NCBI GenBank assembly: GCA_007449985.2
Contig: VIIQ02000712.1
Span: forward strand, 151,536-215,535
Length of the DNA: 64,000 bases
Direction of reading: 5' to 3'
From: Desmodesmus armatus
Taxonomy: Eukaryota; Chlorophyta; Chlorophyceae; Sphaeropleales; Scenedesmaceae
Within the stretch, counting starts at the first letter, position 1. The number at the start of each line of letters is the position of its first letter. Positions 1 through 10,700 of the stretch are shown here, piece after piece. The notes beneath the pieces were generated by a model. It had not been told where the DNA came from, searched no databases, and saw only the letters and a program-made list of their open reading frames with translations. A program made the position numbers and the translations under genes.

Positions 1-488
1 ACCTGGCTGCGCTCATGCCTGCCGCCAGCATAGCAACCTGCACCTCCACCGATTGGCATGCTGGGCCGATGGTACCCACGCACTGCACACCAGGACAGCA
101 TGTCAGCACACAGATGCCGACACAGCATGACAGCGCACATGAGAGGGAGGGAGGTTACAGCATCGCATGGTGAGCCGATTGGGTTCCGCTGTGCATTGCC
201 TCCTGCCTTCTGAGGTTTGGGTGAGCGCCTGTCTGTTCTTGCTGAAGGTTGCACCTGTTGCTGTCCGTTATACTAATGAGTTTATTTATCATATAATAGC
301 AAGGCCTGCAGCAGCTCCTGGCAGTGAAAGGACAAGCAACAGAATACAGCACCACGCTGCCGCCGCCGCTGTCGATACCGCAAATAGCTGCCCACCTTGG
401 TGGCGCTGTAGTTCTGGTCGTTTGGATCCGCTGGCTCCAGGATGCTGGTGAGGTCCAGGTCATGGAAGAAGTGTGATTTCGACTTCAT
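1..488 (-). CDS. Unrecognised gene, first two coding exons (partial, runs off left edge)
   Basis: Two exons can be joined. Exon 1 is 488-396, starting at an ATG and ending in AAG before a gtgggc donor; it reads MKSKSHFFHDLDL, then TSILEPADPNDQNYSATK. Exon 2 is 37-1, after a ggtgcag acceptor, and continues in phase as VAMLAAGMSAAR before the window ends. An in-frame stop just upstream of the ATG supports this start. A likely 5' UTR exon edge (cag acceptor) lies near 570. The sequence is acidic, then helix-prone; I recognise no family and assign no function. Codon use looks normal for the window. Confidence is moderate that it is coding, low on anything else. Confidence 0.45.
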
Positions 489-1686
489 GGCTGTTGCTGT
501 TCAACTCCCGCACGCTCCCGCTGGTCAGCTGCTGTGGAGCTGCCGCTGCTGTTGCCAGAAGCTCAACCCTGCAATACAGAAACAAAGCATATGCTGTGAG
601 ATTCCATGAACGTCGTCAAGGTTCTGGCCCCTTTGATAGGCAACCCCCCAGCGGCAGCAGCAGCACAACTGGTGCCAACAGCAGCAGTTGCGGATTGCAG
701 CGCTGGCGCATCTTGTGCTGTGGCAAAGGTAGTGACTCCATAAGAACATTATAAGCAATTGCACGTTGAAAGTGACGATGCTATGCTCGCTGCAAAACTG
801 TTCACCAGCCTGGGCTGCCCCGCTGCCCCTCAGCAACAACAACGGTGATATAATCCTGCAAAATAAAACATTCGATACCAACCTGAGCCGAGGTTCTCCC
901 CCTGATGCCTGAAGCAGTGCCTTCGTGCAACGCTGCTCTGTTGCCTCTCAATTGAGCGAAAGCGCTTGATCCAACACAATCACCAACAACAACACAGGAT
1001 GATGAGCCCCTGCTGGCCGAGGGGAGTCACCGGCGTTACGGGCAGCGAGCAAGTTTGACCGCAACTGCAGCAAAAGGAGCCGACAGCAGCCATACATGTA
1101 GAACATGGATCTCTTCTGACATCTGTATAACTTTGAGAGCGCAAGCAAAGCAGACGCGGTTGCATGCAACTGCAACTGATGCTCTTTTCAGATCTATGGT
1201 GAGGCTGCCAGGCTGTAAACAAGCTGAAACCGGCCCATACACGGGGGAATTTGCCTAACCTCAGCATGTCAACTCTAGCCTGCTGCAGGTGATTCACAAG
1301 GGCGTGTAGGAATCAGCACTGCTGCCATCAATGCCATGCCAGCGGTCTGCCAGGCTGGACATGACGGAGCCAGGAAGCAGTTGCCCTGCATTCCTTCCAA
1401 CCGACTGAACACACTACTCCAGGCTGATGTATGCCATCAGAAAGTTCTTCCGCACGAACAGTGTTGAACCAACGACCGTCCACTGATGGTGTACAGCTGC
1501 ACTAGAGTATCTGTGCAAGTCTCTCAGACCAAATGATCACGTGATCAGATCAATCACTCAGCCTACACAGTCACAGTACAGCATTACAGTCATGGCCGTG
1601 CTTAGCAACCACCAGCTGCTGCTGGCACAGGTCAAGAAAGTCAAGAGGCAGTCAACCAGCCAGTCAACATATACAGTCAAACACGA
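489..1686. other. Intergenic: 5' side of the left-edge gene and 3' side of DEG
   Basis: Both flanking genes lie on the minus strand. The stretch should hold the 5' UTR and promoter of the left-edge gene and the short 3' UTR of the protease. Open frames here are short and give low-complexity translations on both strands. I see no conserved domain, RNA gene or clear promoter motif. Confidence 0.5.
1584..1588 (-). terminator. Candidate UGUAA polyadenylation signal of DEG
   Basis: The plus strand reads TTACA, so the minus-strand transcript reads UGUAA about 100 nt after the DEG stop codon at 1689-1687. UGUAA is the usual green-algal poly(A) signal. A pentamer also occurs by chance, so position is the main support. 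Confidence 0.45.
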
Positions 1687-4600
1687 TTAGTCAGCCAAAT
1701 CCGCACTGCACAGGTAGGGCACCCTGTATCGCCGCTGCAGCCGCTCTGTTGCTGCGCTAGCTGCTGCTCGCTCCATAATGATCTGCCTGTCATCTTCCAA
1801 CTCTATCTGTATGAACTTTTCATCCCACGCGGGACTGCCGACTTCCAGATCACCCTCACTGCTGCCATCCATGCTGCTGCTGGCGCTGCTCGAGCCGTCG
1901 CTGCCGTTGCTGCTGCCGGTGACGCTGCTGTCTTGGTAGCCGCCGCTGCTGCTGCCATTGCTGCTGGGTGACGGCGCCTGCCCGCTGCTGCTGGCCTCTG
2001 CTGCTGCCGCTGCTTCTGTGATTTCAATGGCTGTGGGTTCTGCTGCTGGCTCTACTGCTGCTGCGGAGGGAGTGCGGCTGCCCTTGCCCATGATCAGCTG
2101 CTTCAGGTGTGCAAGGTTGAGAACGTCCACCCCATTCACCCGCAGCACCTGCGCACAACAGTAGCACAGCAAGGCATGCACCCATGCAGCTCAGCACTGT
2201 GTGGTGCTCCAACAGATGATCTCTGCTTTACTTGTGGCCCAACGATTACATCAAACCCTGAGGGTGGGATCCTGTGGTTTGGGCACATTGCCCAGGACAG
2301 CAAGTACGTTCTGCTTGTCATCCTGCTCTCAAAGGTAAGTACGCACTGGCTGGCAATGATGCAAGCTGCCATGACGCAACAGGGAGCCTGCTGCACTATC
2401 TGCAAGGCATCCAACAGCCCACACGCACCTGCAGTTTCTGGAACTGCTGGTAGCTTGTGTTGATGTTACCCATTACCACCTCAGGCAGTCAACTTCACAT
2501 CCCCAGTAGTCAAGCTTGTCGGACCAAACATTTCAGTCATCAGCAGCCATCCCACAACACCACACCTACCTGCAGGTTCTGGAACTGCTGGTAGCTTGTG
2601 TTGATGTCATCCACCAGGACCTGGCTCATGACAATGATCTGCTGGCCTGGCTTGTCCATGAGACCGTTGAGGGCCTTGTCCACCAACCGCCTGGGCGAGC
2701 TGGTGATCCAGTCATCTCCATACTCGTGCAGGTAAGGCTGACTCAAGGGCACAAACACCAGGCCTGCATTCAGCATAAACCCAGCATGCAAGACGGCATT
2801 ATGCGTCAGTTCGTGAACAGGACAACATGAGATGGTGATGACGTCGATTGGGGGTGACGGGGAGCTAGTGATCCAGTCATCCCCATATTCATGAAGGTAG
2901 GGCTGGCTCAGGGGCACAAACATAAGACCTGCACCACAAGACAAAGATGACCACGAAGTTTTGACTCAATGTGTCAACAGTGAGTGATGGGAGTAATAGG
3001 AGTGAGTGATGGGAGAGACGGGGAGTTGGTGATCCAGTCATCACCATACTCGTGAAGGTAGGGCTATCTCAGGGGCATAAGGTAGCATCGAGGCTCTTGG
3101 CCCAGGGAAATTTCATGAGCAGGTTATAAAGTTGCAGACTGCATTGCGCGCATCATGTGGTGGTGTGGGAGGCACGCGGTCAAGCAACAGCCAAACAGCC
3201 ACATGCGCACGGTGCAGTACAAATTGTACAACCCACAACCTAAATAAAACCAAAAAACCCACAAAAGTAACAGACGTGCTCACCTGCATAGATGAAGTAG
3301 CTGGGCAGCTGGTCGTACTTGTGCACGGGCACCAAAGTCTGGAGCGGCTGCAGCTCAATCTCATACTCCAACTCCTCCCTGTTGCGCAACACCTGCATGC
3401 CACAACCACACGACACGGCACAGCACACCACAGCACAGCACGTAAGGGCACGGCATGCAGCCAGCAGCATCAAAGCAAATACTGCAGAGAGGACTGCATG
3501 CTGAGAGCAGTGCTGCTGTGACACAGTGCACTTTGTTACAGGCGACCCAAACTGCCATAAGATTATATAAGAATAAGAAGCGCACCAGCCCTTGCGCAAA
3601 GCGACTGCACACGTACATCAACGTGTGGAGAACCCTACCTTGACGCGTGCAGTGCTGCCTGTGGGTTTGAGTGTAGTGAAGGCTGTGAAGAAGATGCGTT
3701 CACGAGCCCTGAACGGCACCGTGCCATCGTTTGCGATGGGGACACCGTCAAACTCCATCAGGACGTCACCCTTGCGCAGCACCTGTGGCGGCGGCGGGAG
3801 ACATGCACAAGCACACACTAGCCTGTCAACATTGCGACTGCATGACATGTACCCGATCGCTGCAACTCATGTGTTGAACATGCAGCATCAGTGTCAACAC
3901 ACATGGCACACTCTGTATCACCACACATGTGCAGCTGGGAACCTCTCCACAGGACACCAGCCTTGCGCAGCACCAAGGGCACTGATGCCTCTGATCAAAC
4001 TCAGTTCAAAGTCAAACTTGAAAACAGATTTTTAAATGTCAACTGCCAAGCGACTGCCACTTGACCAACGGTCATGCCGCCTTACTTTTGCAGTGCTGGT
4101 GGTGGGTTGGATCCTGTTGATCAGCACGCCTGTCTGGTGTGCCTTCATGCCCAGGGCCCTGCGTAGGTGTGTGTTGTCCATTGTCTGGAACACGATGCCT
4201 AGGGAGGTGAAGCCCCTGTAGCGGCCATACTTCAGCACCTCACTGGGCCACAGCACATAGCACAGCACGGCGCAGCACAACGACAACACAGCATGATCTT
4301 GTCAGCAGAAAATAAAGCAAACAAAACAAATACCGCATAAATGGGCTCGTCACATTGGACGTGGTGGCGAAGGCGTCATACATAGCATATCATGGGGTGC
4401 TGCCTGATGTCATCAACCTGCTAGCAAAGCCAGTGATGCAACACCGGCACAGCACGGCACAGCATAGCAGATCATCCCTCACCCCATGAAGCGCCTCACA
4501 ACAGGCAGTGGGATGATGTAACCAATGTTGTCAGCGTTGGGCACATTCTGGAAGGCCACACCAATCACCACATCATCTCGCAGGGCGGGTCCACCAGAGT

Positions 4601-6597
4601 TGCCTGTCGGAAAGAGAAAAGCACGGGTGGCATAATTATGGATGTTGCGGAATGGTATGTTGTTGATGGTCACGCAGTTGCCTGCCTAGCGGCGGCAGTG
4701 CTTACCCAGGTTAGTGGCTGCATCAATTTGAAATGGCCATTGGGTGGCTGGCGAGCTCTTGAGCTTCATAGCTACGAGCTCTTGAGCTTCATAGCTGCAG
4801 GTGTAATTTTGAGTTGATTTGATTTAGCGGCATGCGAATGCAGTGTTTAGGTATCCCCTTGGATCACCGCTTTCACCATTGTATTCCACAATCTTATTTC
4901 TAAATCAGCGCTTTCCCCATTCCAACCTGCATTGATCGCCACATCTATCTGGGGTGGCCATCGGGTGGCTGGCTGCGTGCACATAACCTTGTGTCTAGCA
5001 GTCCCCCTGGATCACCCCTGGATCAGCGCTTTCTCCATTCCTACCTGGGTTGATGGCTGCATCAATCTGTATGGCCATGAGGTGGCTGGCTGCGTGCACA
5101 TACAGCGTGACCTCCACACGGCTCACCACACCACTGGTGATGCTGGTGTTGTCGCCGCCTGTAGGGTAGCCGATCACTGACACTTGCTCCTGCAGCACGA
5201 CACAAACACAAACATAAACCCTAACAGTAAGTACAGTCACCAATGCAGTTGCAGTCACACAACTGCTCTAACTGCAATCTCAACTGCTGCATCAGCACTA
5301 CAGTGCCTCTCAGTGCCTGCTCAGCTGCGACACACCTCCCCGCCTTGGCTGTTTTATCAAACACAACTGATACCTCTGTGCTTCTGTCAATCCAAGCCAA
5401 ACACACTCCCTGTGTCTACACACAAGCTACACGGTGCCTCCCTAAGCCAGCTTACCTGCAGCTGTGGCACGTCTCCCAGCTTGAGGGGCTTCATGGATCC
5501 ACCCTCAGAACTTGCCCAAAAGTCATCATCCTCCACAGTCAGCAGCGCTAGGTCAACATCGTGACCCACAGCTACAACATCTGCGGCACACAGTGAGCAC
5601 AGTAAGCACTGTTAGCACAGTGAAAAGTGCTGCTGCTGCTGCTGCCGCCGCCGCCGCTGCCCCTGCTGCCGCCGCGGCCGCCGCTGCCCCTGCTGCCCCT
5701 GCCACTGCTGATGCTGATGCTGCTGCTGCTGATGTTGATGCTGCCGCCGCTGATGCTGCCCCTGCCGCTGCCGCCGCCGCTGCTGCTGCTGCTGCTGCCG
5801 TTGCCGCTGCTGCCCCCTAAACTCACCAGCAGTGAACTTAGTGTTGCTGCTGCTGCTGCGATTCAAACTCACCCGACAGTGTACTTCATGCTGCTGCTGC
5901 TGCCGCCCCCCAACTCACCAGCAGTGTACTTGGTGCTGCTGCCGTGCCTCTTGACTGTGACATATGTCTGGTCTGCCACCACATGGGCATTAGTCATGAT
6001 CAGCCTGTCCCTGATGACAAACCCTGTGCCTGTGCTCTCACGCTTGGGGTGGTTCTGCCACGGCAGGAAGTAATCTGGCCTGCAAGGGGGAACAGGGCAC
6101 AATGATCACAAAAGCTTTGAAAGGTGAATGATGTTAGTGCAGTGGATACGGGTGTCACTCATGGACACGGTTGAAAAGAGGAAATATTTCTGCCAGGTCA
6201 GCAACTACAGATAGGGTTGCCTCCAGGTTGAAAAAGACCCGAGTGCAACACCTAGTTCACATGCCACGTGACGTGCAACAACTGCCACCAGTGATGTGAT
6301 TGCTTCCACACTGAAGTGGCGGGCTATTGAACTGGAAGAACACTATGTAGGTAGTGAAGGCAATCACACAAAACCCCAATGGAACTGTCCATCCAGGTCC
6401 TGCCGACTGCTGCATGCAAACTGCTGGATGCAAAGACAAGGGTAAATGCTGTCACACAAAAGTCTTGCTGTGCTTTTTTTATTACTGCAATAGTAGGCTG
6501 CTGACCTGGAGAACACTGTGTAGATTTTGACGATTGAGTCAAGCACCTCCAAGCCTTTGGCAAACTCCTGTGGCTCCTCAGCAAGGCTGGCAAGCAC
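1687..6597 (-). CDS. DEG: DEG2/9/10-type serine protease (HtrA family), N-terminal exon(s) unresolved
   Basis: ATP-independent trypsin-like endopeptidase of the plant DEG2/DEG9/DEG10 group. Exons (minus): 6597-6506, 6079-5919, 5580-5456, 5189-5045, 4603-4483, 4242-4086, 3782-3639, 3392-3284, 2763-2570, 2148-1687; all junctions are in phase, giving 569 residues. Numbering from 6597, the triad is His63 (TNAHVV), Asp94 (GHDVDLALL) and Ser177 (GNSGGPA). PDZ-like segments follow ([33 protein letters not shown]), then the [15 protein letters not shown] region typical of plant DEGs. The last exon has a long Ser/Ala-rich insertion between [17 protein letters not shown] and the final [16 protein letters not shown] segment; this insertion is unusual. 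The organelle cannot be given because the N-terminus is not resolved; plant relatives act in chloroplast, nucleus or mitochondrion. The first resolved exon ([12 protein letters not shown], then RPDYFLPW) matches the region just before the protease domain, so at least one upstream exon is missing. Several introns hold decayed copies of neighbouring exon edges. Confidence 0.9.
2431..2480 (-). repeat. Decayed copy of a DEG exon 3' end with donor
   Basis: Repeats the end of DEG exon 2763-2570 (coding [11 protein letters not shown]) with a few changes, followed by its own donor-like gtgcgt. It lies in the next intron, about 140 bp from the original. Confidence 0.75.
2868..2937 (-). repeat. Partial copy of a DEG exon 5' end, frame open
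   Basis: Copies the first part of exon 2763-2570 ([18 protein letters not shown], then WITSSP) with one amino-acid change, and has its own ctgnag-type acceptor. The copied part is still open, so it could act as an alternative acceptor or exon start. Confidence 0.8.
3025..3085 (-). repeat. Second, broken copy of the same DEG exon 5' end
   Basis: A further copy encodes [12 protein letters not shown] but carries an in-frame stop just upstream, so it looks dead. With 2763-2690 and 2937-2868 it makes three copies of one exon edge spaced about 160-180 bp apart. Confidence 0.75.
4709..4756 (-). repeat. Decayed copy of the DEG exon end before the catalytic Ser exon
   Basis: Resembles the 3' end of exon 5189-5045 (QIDAAINPG) and ends in a gtaagc donor. 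It sits between the real donor and the GNSGG exon. Confidence 0.65.
4927..4990 (-). repeat. Second decayed copy of the same DEG exon end
   Basis: Resembles 5043-5100, including the coding for a [13 protein letters not shown] end and a gttgga donor-like sequence. Three copies of this exon edge lie between 4709 and 5100. Confidence 0.7.
5625..5818. repeat. Compound GCN/CTG trinucleotide microsatellite
   Basis: About 190 bp of gctgctgcc, gccgccgct and similar triplets fill much of the DEG intron between 5919 and 5580. Because every triplet is GCN or its shift, several frames stay open on both strands and produce false poly-Ala, poly-Leu and poly-Gln proteins. Confidence 0.9.
5818..5918 (-). repeat. 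Two extra copies of a DEG splice donor with preceding codons
   Basis: The true exon end (SSTKYTA then ctg/gtgagt) stops at 5919. Two further copies of the codons for KYT or KFT with a gtgagt-like donor lie near 5876 and 5826, each preceded by a CAG/CTG run. Three candidate donors stand about 50 bp apart. Confidence 0.75.
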
Positions 6598-7792
6598 CTG
6601 TCAGCATGCCATCAACACAGCACATGCAGGGTGACATAACTGTGCATGCATGCCATGTACAGGAGATCATGTACATGTAAATGCATGACGTGCATCCATG
6701 TACATGCATGATGTGAAGAGCTGTCCAAGAGTATCGAACAGCTTTTGACAACCCAGCCAAGGCCTCAGTCTGGTCCCCTCAGTGCCGGTCGAAGCTGTCG
6801 CGGCAGCTGGCAGCAATTCGGTTGACACATATGAATGGTTACAGCACATCCTCAGCAGCAGAAGCTCCCTGCTTCATGCTTCAATAGTAGAGGTGCTGCC
6901 CAACAGACAAAAGCTCCCAGCTGCTGCGCGGCCCGCCCTTGCTAAAAAACACTGTCTCCAGGGTGAAGCCACCATAGACGTTTGTACCTGCTAAGGAGGG
7001 CTTTGGAAGCCGTCTGTATGATGCTTAACACATACAAATCCAATCAGGCTGGTTGCATGCGCATGCAACTGAGGGAGTACCCTACAAGGGGATGACTCTA
7101 CTTGTGTGTCCCTCCACACACCTGCTTCGCAGACTCTGTATCCCACTGGTGCTTGATGCTGGGGGCACGTGCTGCCACGCTCCTAGGCACATGACGTGGC
7201 AGTGGAGGCTCATGGTTTATGATACCTGCACTGTAGGGCCGGTTATCCTGATGAAGGTGCTGCAGCAGTGCAGGTGCTGCTGATCGACTGGCAACAACAC
7301 GGCGACCATGAGAAGAGAGGCAGGTGGGCGCAAAAGGCTTAAAACTGTTCAACATGTTTGTGACTCGCATATATACGCCTGCTGCCCCCCTGCAGGTGCA
7401 ATTCAGCATCCGCGCGTCTGCTGCCCCCCTAGAAGCGCAGCGCAAAATGCATCAAAAGAGCACACATCCAGGTGCAGGGTAGTGCTGAAAGGCACCACTC
7501 TTGTATGCTTACGTTATATGTTATTTTTTGCTTGTTGCCATTTCGTTCGGATCACCCATACACCACGACTGGGATGCTGTACCTTTTAATATCAAATTTA
7601 TCGAGCCTGTTCGTGCTCAGAAATTGTGCCTCGTTGGGTTCCAGGTTGTCTGGGCTCTGATTGGGCCGTGCACCTGCCTTTCAGGTGCCCATCTCAACAT
7701 CAATCGCATTTCAACGTCCAATTGCAGGCCAGCTGCAGGGTAGTGAGCCAGAGCGGATACTACCAGTGTCGAGACGCTGACGCTCGAAGCTC
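6598..7792. other. Divergent intergenic region between DEG and starch synthase III
   Basis: DEG is transcribed leftwards and starch synthase rightwards, so this stretch should hold both promoters, the 5' UTRs and the missing DEG first exon(s). One minus-strand ATG frame at 6849-6667 could be DEG N-terminal sequence, but no splice join is convincing. I see no TATA box or other motif I can defend. Confidence 0.5.
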
Positions 7793-10700
7793 ATGAGGCT
7801 GGGCGCTCCGTGTCCGGCGAAACCCGGATCTAGCACTAGAAGCTCATGTGCAGCCAATGCAGGTGCGATTGCCGCCCCCAACACTCCTGGGTACAGTGAT
7901 TGGGAGTCCAAGCTTATTTGGAGAACTCCTCCTTGTCTCGCAGGCTCTCGATTGCTGCAGCAAAGCCGCACATGCAGCCTGAGCAGCCTGCACAATGCTC
8001 GACGTGCGGCTCCAGGCTGGGGAGGGCAGCAGGACAAACAGGTGGGGTGTGATCTGCAGTAGAGGGGAGGGGGAACAGGAAAGCTTGGATCAGGGTTGTC
8101 GCGCCATGCTACCTCACACTTCTACTTTCATAGGATTCTTTGCAGCAATTGAGCTGCTGATCGCATGCCAGGGGCCGTGCTGCCACAGCCTGACGCCTGA
8201 GTCACTCTGCTGCTTTTCCGATTACATCTGTACCTGCCCTGCACCTACGATGCTAGCACGCACACACCCTCTCGTCACAACGATCATGCCCATCAAACCT
8301 GCATTTGATGGATATGCACTGCAATTGTCATGATCCGCATAGATACCCAATCAAACAACAGGAAGGAGCTTCCAGACTATGGTTTTCGCCCACCTCCCTG
8401 TAGCCAGCATGTGTGCCCAGCACACAAATGCCATGCAGCACCTACACACATCCCTCAACGGCAGTGCCCATGTGTGTTGCTGCAGGTCCGTGTGCCTCCC
8501 CTGCAGGCTGCGCAGCTGAGTCAGGCAGAGCTGGATGAGCTGCTGGCTGAGAATGCAAAGCTGAAGCAGATGCTCAACACCTACAAGGACAGGCTGTCAC
8601 CCGAGCAGGTGGGCTTAGGAAAATCCTGGCTTCATGTATGGGGTAAGGGTGACTTGGACTAGTAACATACGTGCTGCAGGCCCTTGGTGGGTAGGGCAGG
8701 GGGCGGGAATGGGTGGCAGGGGTGACGACTGGCTGTCACCCGTGCAGGTGGGCTCACTGAAAGCCTGGTTTATGTATGGGGTGGTTGTGACTTTGGACGG
8801 AGAATCTGTGCCCCGCAAGCTTGTGGGGGGTGTCGAGCGGGGTGTGTGGGGGTAGTGACGTCACCTGAGCAGTGAGCTGGTGGTCATGGGCGGGGCTCTA
8901 GATTTTTCATACTTGCCAGTATGTCATCGCGGATATGGTCAACTCAGCCAAGGGCCTTGGATACCCTACTTGGTTGTGTTGCTGTAAGTGGCACGCACAC
9001 CGGCCGCAGGTACTGGCTGTGTGGTAAGGTGCATTGGAGTTGAGCCAGCGCATTTGAAGCGACCAAGTTGGTTTGTCACTCCGCCGGCATGCTTGCTTCC
9101 TCCCATTGTGTGCAGGTCAAGCGTCTGGAGAAACAGTATGAGGAAATCGCTGCCCTTGCAGCAGCAGCAGGCCTGCAGCTCGACGACCCCCTGCGCGGTG
9201 GGCCAGCCCCTCAGCAGAAGCAGCAGCAGCCAAAGCAGCAGCAGAAGCAGGGCGCACCAGCTGCACCCGCTGCTGCCGGCAACAAGCCTGCCGCTGCTGC
9301 TGCGCCTCCTGCTGCTGCTGCTCCAGCCAGTAAGGCCCCACAGCCTAAGGCAATTGAGGTTGGAGAGGGTGGAAGCAAGGTGAGCCAGACGGGGGTTGTG
9401 TCACCATAGACAATGCATCTTTATGAGAACGTGCAAGTTGTATGCAAGCAATTCTATCAGGCGCATACATCAAGTTTGGGCCAGGGTGGCGGTATGTGGG
9501 GTGCAAGTGGATAGCAATTGAGCTAGCTAGCACAAGTAGGACGGTTGCAGAGGCCATACGCGCTGGCAAGGACATGACAGCAGTCGGCGTGATTGTACTG
9601 GCGCTGCTTTTTGGCGTCCGCATACTAATCGCCGCGCCTGTGTACAGTCAGCACCATGCACCCAGTACGTTGTACTGCGGCTGCAGTTCCTCTCGGGATT
9701 GGGTTACAGGGCTACCTGCAGGTAGCAGTGAGGATCCAGTCCCAGGGGGGACTGCAGCGGCAGTACAACATACTGAGTGCATGGTGCTGACGGTTAGCAC
9801 AAGTAGGACGGTTGCAGGGGCCATATGCACTGGCAAGGACAACAAGGGGTGTGCATAGTGCTGACTGTTAGGCTAGGGGAGGTGAGGGCATGCAGGATTG
9901 TGCTGGGGTGCTGGAGGTTGCTCTTGCCTCTTGACGTGGTGTGCAAGTGTTCAATACCCAAGTGCCCTCTCGAACTGCCAGCAACCAAGGGTTGAGACTG
10001 CAAAAAAAAGGAAAAAAGAAAACAGCACAGCTGCAGGGAGCTGTCGGAAGGCATAGGTAGCAGTTGTTGGTAGGCATAGGTAGCAGTTGTTGTCTAGGCA
10101 TCGTGGCCAGCCCTGGTGTGATGCATCGTGCCCCCGTGTCCGCTACCTACTGGCCACAAGTACGCATATCTTTGTCACACTTCCTCTGGGTCAAGCTATG
10201 TGCCTTGGGTGCACCTGGGGATGTGTTTGGGGGACATGGCCATCAACCTTTTTCATGACAAATTGATCATGGACACACTTGGTGGGTGTCTGGCATCTTT
10301 GCATCATATCTCACCCTCTACGCCCTTTGGGTCAGGTCCCTCTCTGTCTGGCAGTTGAGCGAAGTGGGCCAGCAAGCATACATGTTCCAATACAGTAGGT
10401 TTGTTAGGCTGCGTGACTGGCTGCAGCTGGCTTTAGTCATCAGGGTTGCCAGCACAACAGCTGCAGGTGGCTTTGGTTGGGGTTGATAGGAATGCATTGT
10501 AGACAGATGCCTGTGTAGGAAATAGGCTTAGGTTCAGGTGTTGTTAGATTGTAGGCAGATTAGGTAGGGTAGGTTAGTTAGGTTGACAGCAGTTTTGAAC
10601 TGCTGCGTCTGCTGCAGTCAGTTCACCACACACAAAACCCAACACAATGCCCTGTCACCTTGCTGCCCGGGGTTTTGCCAATCCCCCAAAACCGCGGTTG

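Noticed and set aside
5627..6073. Plus-strand Leu/Pro-rich frame and minus-strand Gln/Arg frame over the DEG microsatellite
   Set aside because: Repeat-driven frames in an intron; no domain and no splice logic.
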